A stretch of 8,123 nucleotides of DNA, taken from contig JAUWWJ010000054.1 in NCBI GenBank assembly GCA_030616935.1, forward strand, positions 1 through 8,123. Reading direction: 5' to 3'. Shown here piece by piece: positions 6,022-8,123 of the stretch (the first letter of the stretch is position 1; each line of letters opens with the position of its first letter). The stretch is from Planctomycetaceae bacterium. GTDB lineage: Bacteria; Planctomycetota; Planctomycetia; Pirellulales; UBA1268. A program made the translations under genes and the position numbers. Under the pieces are notes generated by a model, which had not been told where the DNA came from, did no database searches, and saw only the letters and a program-made list of their open reading frames with translations.

Positions 6022-8123
6022 GAAATCGTCGTGCTGCAAGGGAAAGAAGAACTGGAAGAACGAGTAAATTTCCCACGAGTCCGCCCATTAAAGTCAGGCA
6101 GGAGAGTCTTCCAAAAGAGACGGTAGGTATGAATTCACTTGTTGTTAATGCGAGAAAGCCAACAACTAGGGCAAGTGTTGAAAAGATCATCGCCCGTCCA
6201 GCAGTCTGATGAGCAGAATGAAGGGCCTCGGTAACACTACCGTGCTGTAAGAGTTGTCGACGAAAGGCAGTTGTGTAGTGAATGGAACTGTCCACCGAGA
6301 GCCCAAGAGAGACAGCAGCAATCATTGCAGTCCCCATGTTTATGGGCTCGCCTGTCCAGCCAAGGACGCCAAGAATGAAAATAATTGGCAGTATGTTTGG
6401 AACGAGTGCGATGCCACCAATGATCATACTCTGAAAACCGAATGACAGGAAAACAAAGATACCAATTGCTGCGATCAGGAAAGTGAGCCACTGATCTTTT
6501 ATCATTCGCTCCACAAGCTGAGCAAGCAGAACAAAGAAACCAGTCACTTCTCCGGTAGGAGTGGTTTTTGTTGGTGGGAACATTTCTGTAACCGTCTTTT
6601 GGACATGATCAATCAGTGATCTCTTAAGAAGGGCAGGTTGCTTTTCGCGTGCTCGTAGCATGACTCTCAGCCACGTTGAATCGTCCAGCGGATCTGTGCC
6701 TATGAGACTTGCAGCAAGTTGCGGCATTTGTTGCTGAAAAAAGGTGACAGCTGTTCCAACGATCATGTTACCGGTAGGAGAGTTTTGTAAATCAGCTAAA
6801 GGAATTGGTGAAATGGCATCAAGGATATCAACAATACTCAGGACTTTCGTCAGTCCATGAGTTGTTGTGTTACGTGTTGATTTACTTTGAATGCGTTTTT
6901 CGAGTTCACCTACTCGGGCCAAAGTTCGGGCATCGATTGGTTGCTTGACTGGAATGAGAATATCCCATACCCCAGCTCCTCCAAGTTGGGACTCAATCAT
7001 GTCGTAAGATCTTACTATGGGGCTTTCTGGACGAAAGTTTTTCGTGAAATCTGTTTCAACCCGGAGTTGAAATAATCCGAGTCCAGTAAAGACAATAATT
7101 CCCAACGACATTGAAAGTATCGGTTTCGGATGCTGAATAATCCTCGAAACGATACGATTGAGTTGGCTGTCGAGCTGTTTCTGTCCCCAATTACTGCTGT
7201 GCGCCTCATTCTTGTTTCCAACAAGGGCGAACCAAGGAATGACAAGCCCAGCAGAAATGAGCACCATGCCGGCACCGAGTGCCGTCATTATGCCAAAATC
7301 ATGGACAGGACCGACATTGCTTGCAATGAGTGAACCAAACCCAATCATGTCAGTGATGATGGCTGCAACAATGGGCCAGAATAGGGTTTGGATTGTATTT
7401 GTCAGCGCTAACTGTGGTGCCTCACCGTTCCCTAGTCGTCGCCTGAATTCCACGATTATGTGGACAGTGGTCGCAATTGCCACCACTGTGACCATTGCAG
7501 AAAGCATTGTGGATACCATGGTGAGTTTCTGCCCAACCATCGCAAGTAAGCCACGGGTAGACCATAGGGCGAGAAGAACTACAGCAAGTGGCGCAAAGAG
7601 CCATCGGACACTTTGGAATAGGATCAGTAGGACAACAGAAGCGAGTACATCTGCTGTAACACCAAGTACATTTCCATCACGACGTAGCATTGCAAAGCCA
7701 TCTCGAAGCATCACGGGCTCACCGGCAATCGTTCCGCCTGGATACTCCTCTACAATTGTTCTGATAGCATCAATTGTTTCTCCGGTGCGTCCTTGCTGAA
7801 TGTCTGGGTCTTCTTGTTTGTCACTTAGAACACATATGACGGCTGCAGTCTTTCGATCTGTGCCAACCGCGTATCCTTCCATAAGCTTCACGAGGTTTTC
7901 AGCAGTCTGGTTTGTATCGGTGTGGATGATGCCAGGTCCAAGCGGCGTGGTTGCTAAACTTGTTGTGGTGTGCACATCAGGGATTTGAGACAAATGTTTT
8001 GTGAGTGCCTCGAGTCGAGAAAATCCTGTTGGTTGAAATAAATTAGGCTCATCATAGACAGCCAGGACAACAGAACTTGCGCCAAATATTCTACCCAGTC
8101 GACGAAATGGAGGAAGGGCGGAA
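6008..8123 (-). CDS. RND-superfamily exporter, MMPL/HAE3-like, 3' part (5' end outside window)
   Basis: An inner-membrane transporter of the resistance-nodulation-division superfamily, closest in style to MMPL/HAE3 proteins that move lipids or hydrophobic compounds using proton flow. The frame is open from the right edge to the TGA at 6010-6008, about 704 codons; the TTG at 7993 is internal, since FGASSVVLAVYDEPNLF upstream is the usual first periplasmic strand. Numbering from that TTG: periplasmic domain to about 110; helices near 111-127, 131-150, 160-181, 205-224 and 234-258; helix 291-309; a second periplasmic domain 310-500; helices near 502-520, 522-543, 552-570, 600-618 and 630-652. 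That is the 12-helix duplicated RND fold minus helix 1. The second half has the membrane Asp568 in GLSVDSSIHY; the matching first-half position is Ala174 (AIATTVHI). Substrate unknown. It precedes the aminopeptidase gene by 75 bases on the same strand and may be cotranscribed with it. Confidence 0.88.
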   Translation of the reverse strand, partial: SALPPFRRLGRIFGASSVVLAVYDEPNLFQPTGFSRLEALTKHLSQIPDVHTTTSLATTPLGPGIIHTDTNQTAENLVKLMEGYAVGTDRKTAAVICVLSDKQEDPDIQQGRTGETIDAIRTIVEEYPGGTIAGEPVMLRDGFAMLRRDGNVLGVTADVLASVVLLILFQSVRWLFAPLAVVLLALWSTRGLLAMVGQKLTMVSTMLSAMVTVVAIATTVHIIVEFRRRLGNGEAPQLALTNTIQTLFWPIVAAIITDMIGFGSLIASNVGPVHDFGIMTALGAGMVLISAGLVIPWFALVGNKNEAHSSNWGQKQLDSQLNRIVSRIIQHPKPILSMSLGIIVFTGLGLFQLRVETDFTKNFRPESPIVRSYDMIESQLGGAGVWDILIPVKQPIDARTLARVGELEKRIQSKSTRNTTTHGLTKVLSIVDILDAISPIPLADLQNSPTGNMIVGTAVTFFQQQMPQLAASLIGTDPLDDSTWLRVMLRAREKQPALLKRSLIDHVQKTVTEMFPPTKTTPTGEVTGFFVLLAQLVERMIKDQWLTFLIAAIGIFVFLSFGFQSMIIGGIALVPNILPIIFILGVLGWTGEPINMGTAMIAAVSLGLSVDSSIHYTTAFRRQLLQHGSVTEALHSAHQTAGRAMIFSTLALVVGFLALTTSEFIPTVSFGRLSCLTLMGGLVGNLLVLPVLLSLAARRFHWAS

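Noticed and set aside
7158..7799. 213-codon plus-strand open frame opposite the RND transporter
   Set aside because: It lies wholly antisense to a clear RND gene, is Ser/Thr/Pro-rich in the manner of antisense translations, and has no recognisable domain.
7991..7993. TTG at 7993 as the start of the RND gene
   Set aside because: The frame continues to the right edge with typical RND sequence (FGASSVVLAVYDEPNLF), so the gene is cut by the window edge, not started here.
1..8123. Defence system, biosynthetic cluster, mobile element or CRISPR array
   Set aside because: Every long frame is explained by a housekeeping or transport family, gaps between genes are all under 100 bases, and no spaced direct repeats, integrase, transposase or terminal inverted repeats were seen.

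Overview
The window looks like an ordinary housekeeping stretch of a bacterial chromosome, most likely from a Planctomycetota relative. The clue is the first gene. It is a DUF4340 protein with a long acidic insert and a C-terminal F-A-D-W-Y-Y / K-K-I-H-L segment, a build I associate with that phylum. GC content is moderate (about half by eye) and codon use looks even across the genes. I see no insertion sequence, phage gene, tRNA, rRNA or CRISPR array. The taxonomic call is inference from protein style only.

Layout, left to right. Three genes read on the plus strand: the 3' part of the DUF4340 gene (1-1395), a FabH-type ketoacyl-ACP synthase III (1470-2498), and an oligoendopeptidase F of family M3 (2529-4325). 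The gaps of 74 and 30 bases fit one transcription unit. After an 87-base convergent gap, two genes read on the minus strand: an M17 leucyl aminopeptidase (4413 to about 5932) and, upstream of it, the 3' part of an RND/MMPL-type membrane transporter (6008 to beyond the right edge).

The genes do not form one pathway. FabH starts fatty-acid chains. The M3 and M17 enzymes both finish intracellular peptide breakdown (oligopeptides, then N-terminal residues) and may share substrates, although they lie in convergent units. The RND protein is a membrane exporter. DUF4340 proteins often accompany GldG-like/ABC-transporter genes, which would lie left of the window if that holds here.

The most notable point is the aminopeptidase 5' end. 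The conserved N-terminal domain is encoded without any ATG, GTG or TTG in its frame. A well-placed ATG with a Shine-Dalgarno sequence lies just upstream, out of frame by one base. Adding one base gives a 506-residue protein whose metal and catalytic residues take exactly the E. coli PepA numbers. This points to a one-base deletion, a sequencing error or, less likely, recoding. I found no convincing new biological system here.
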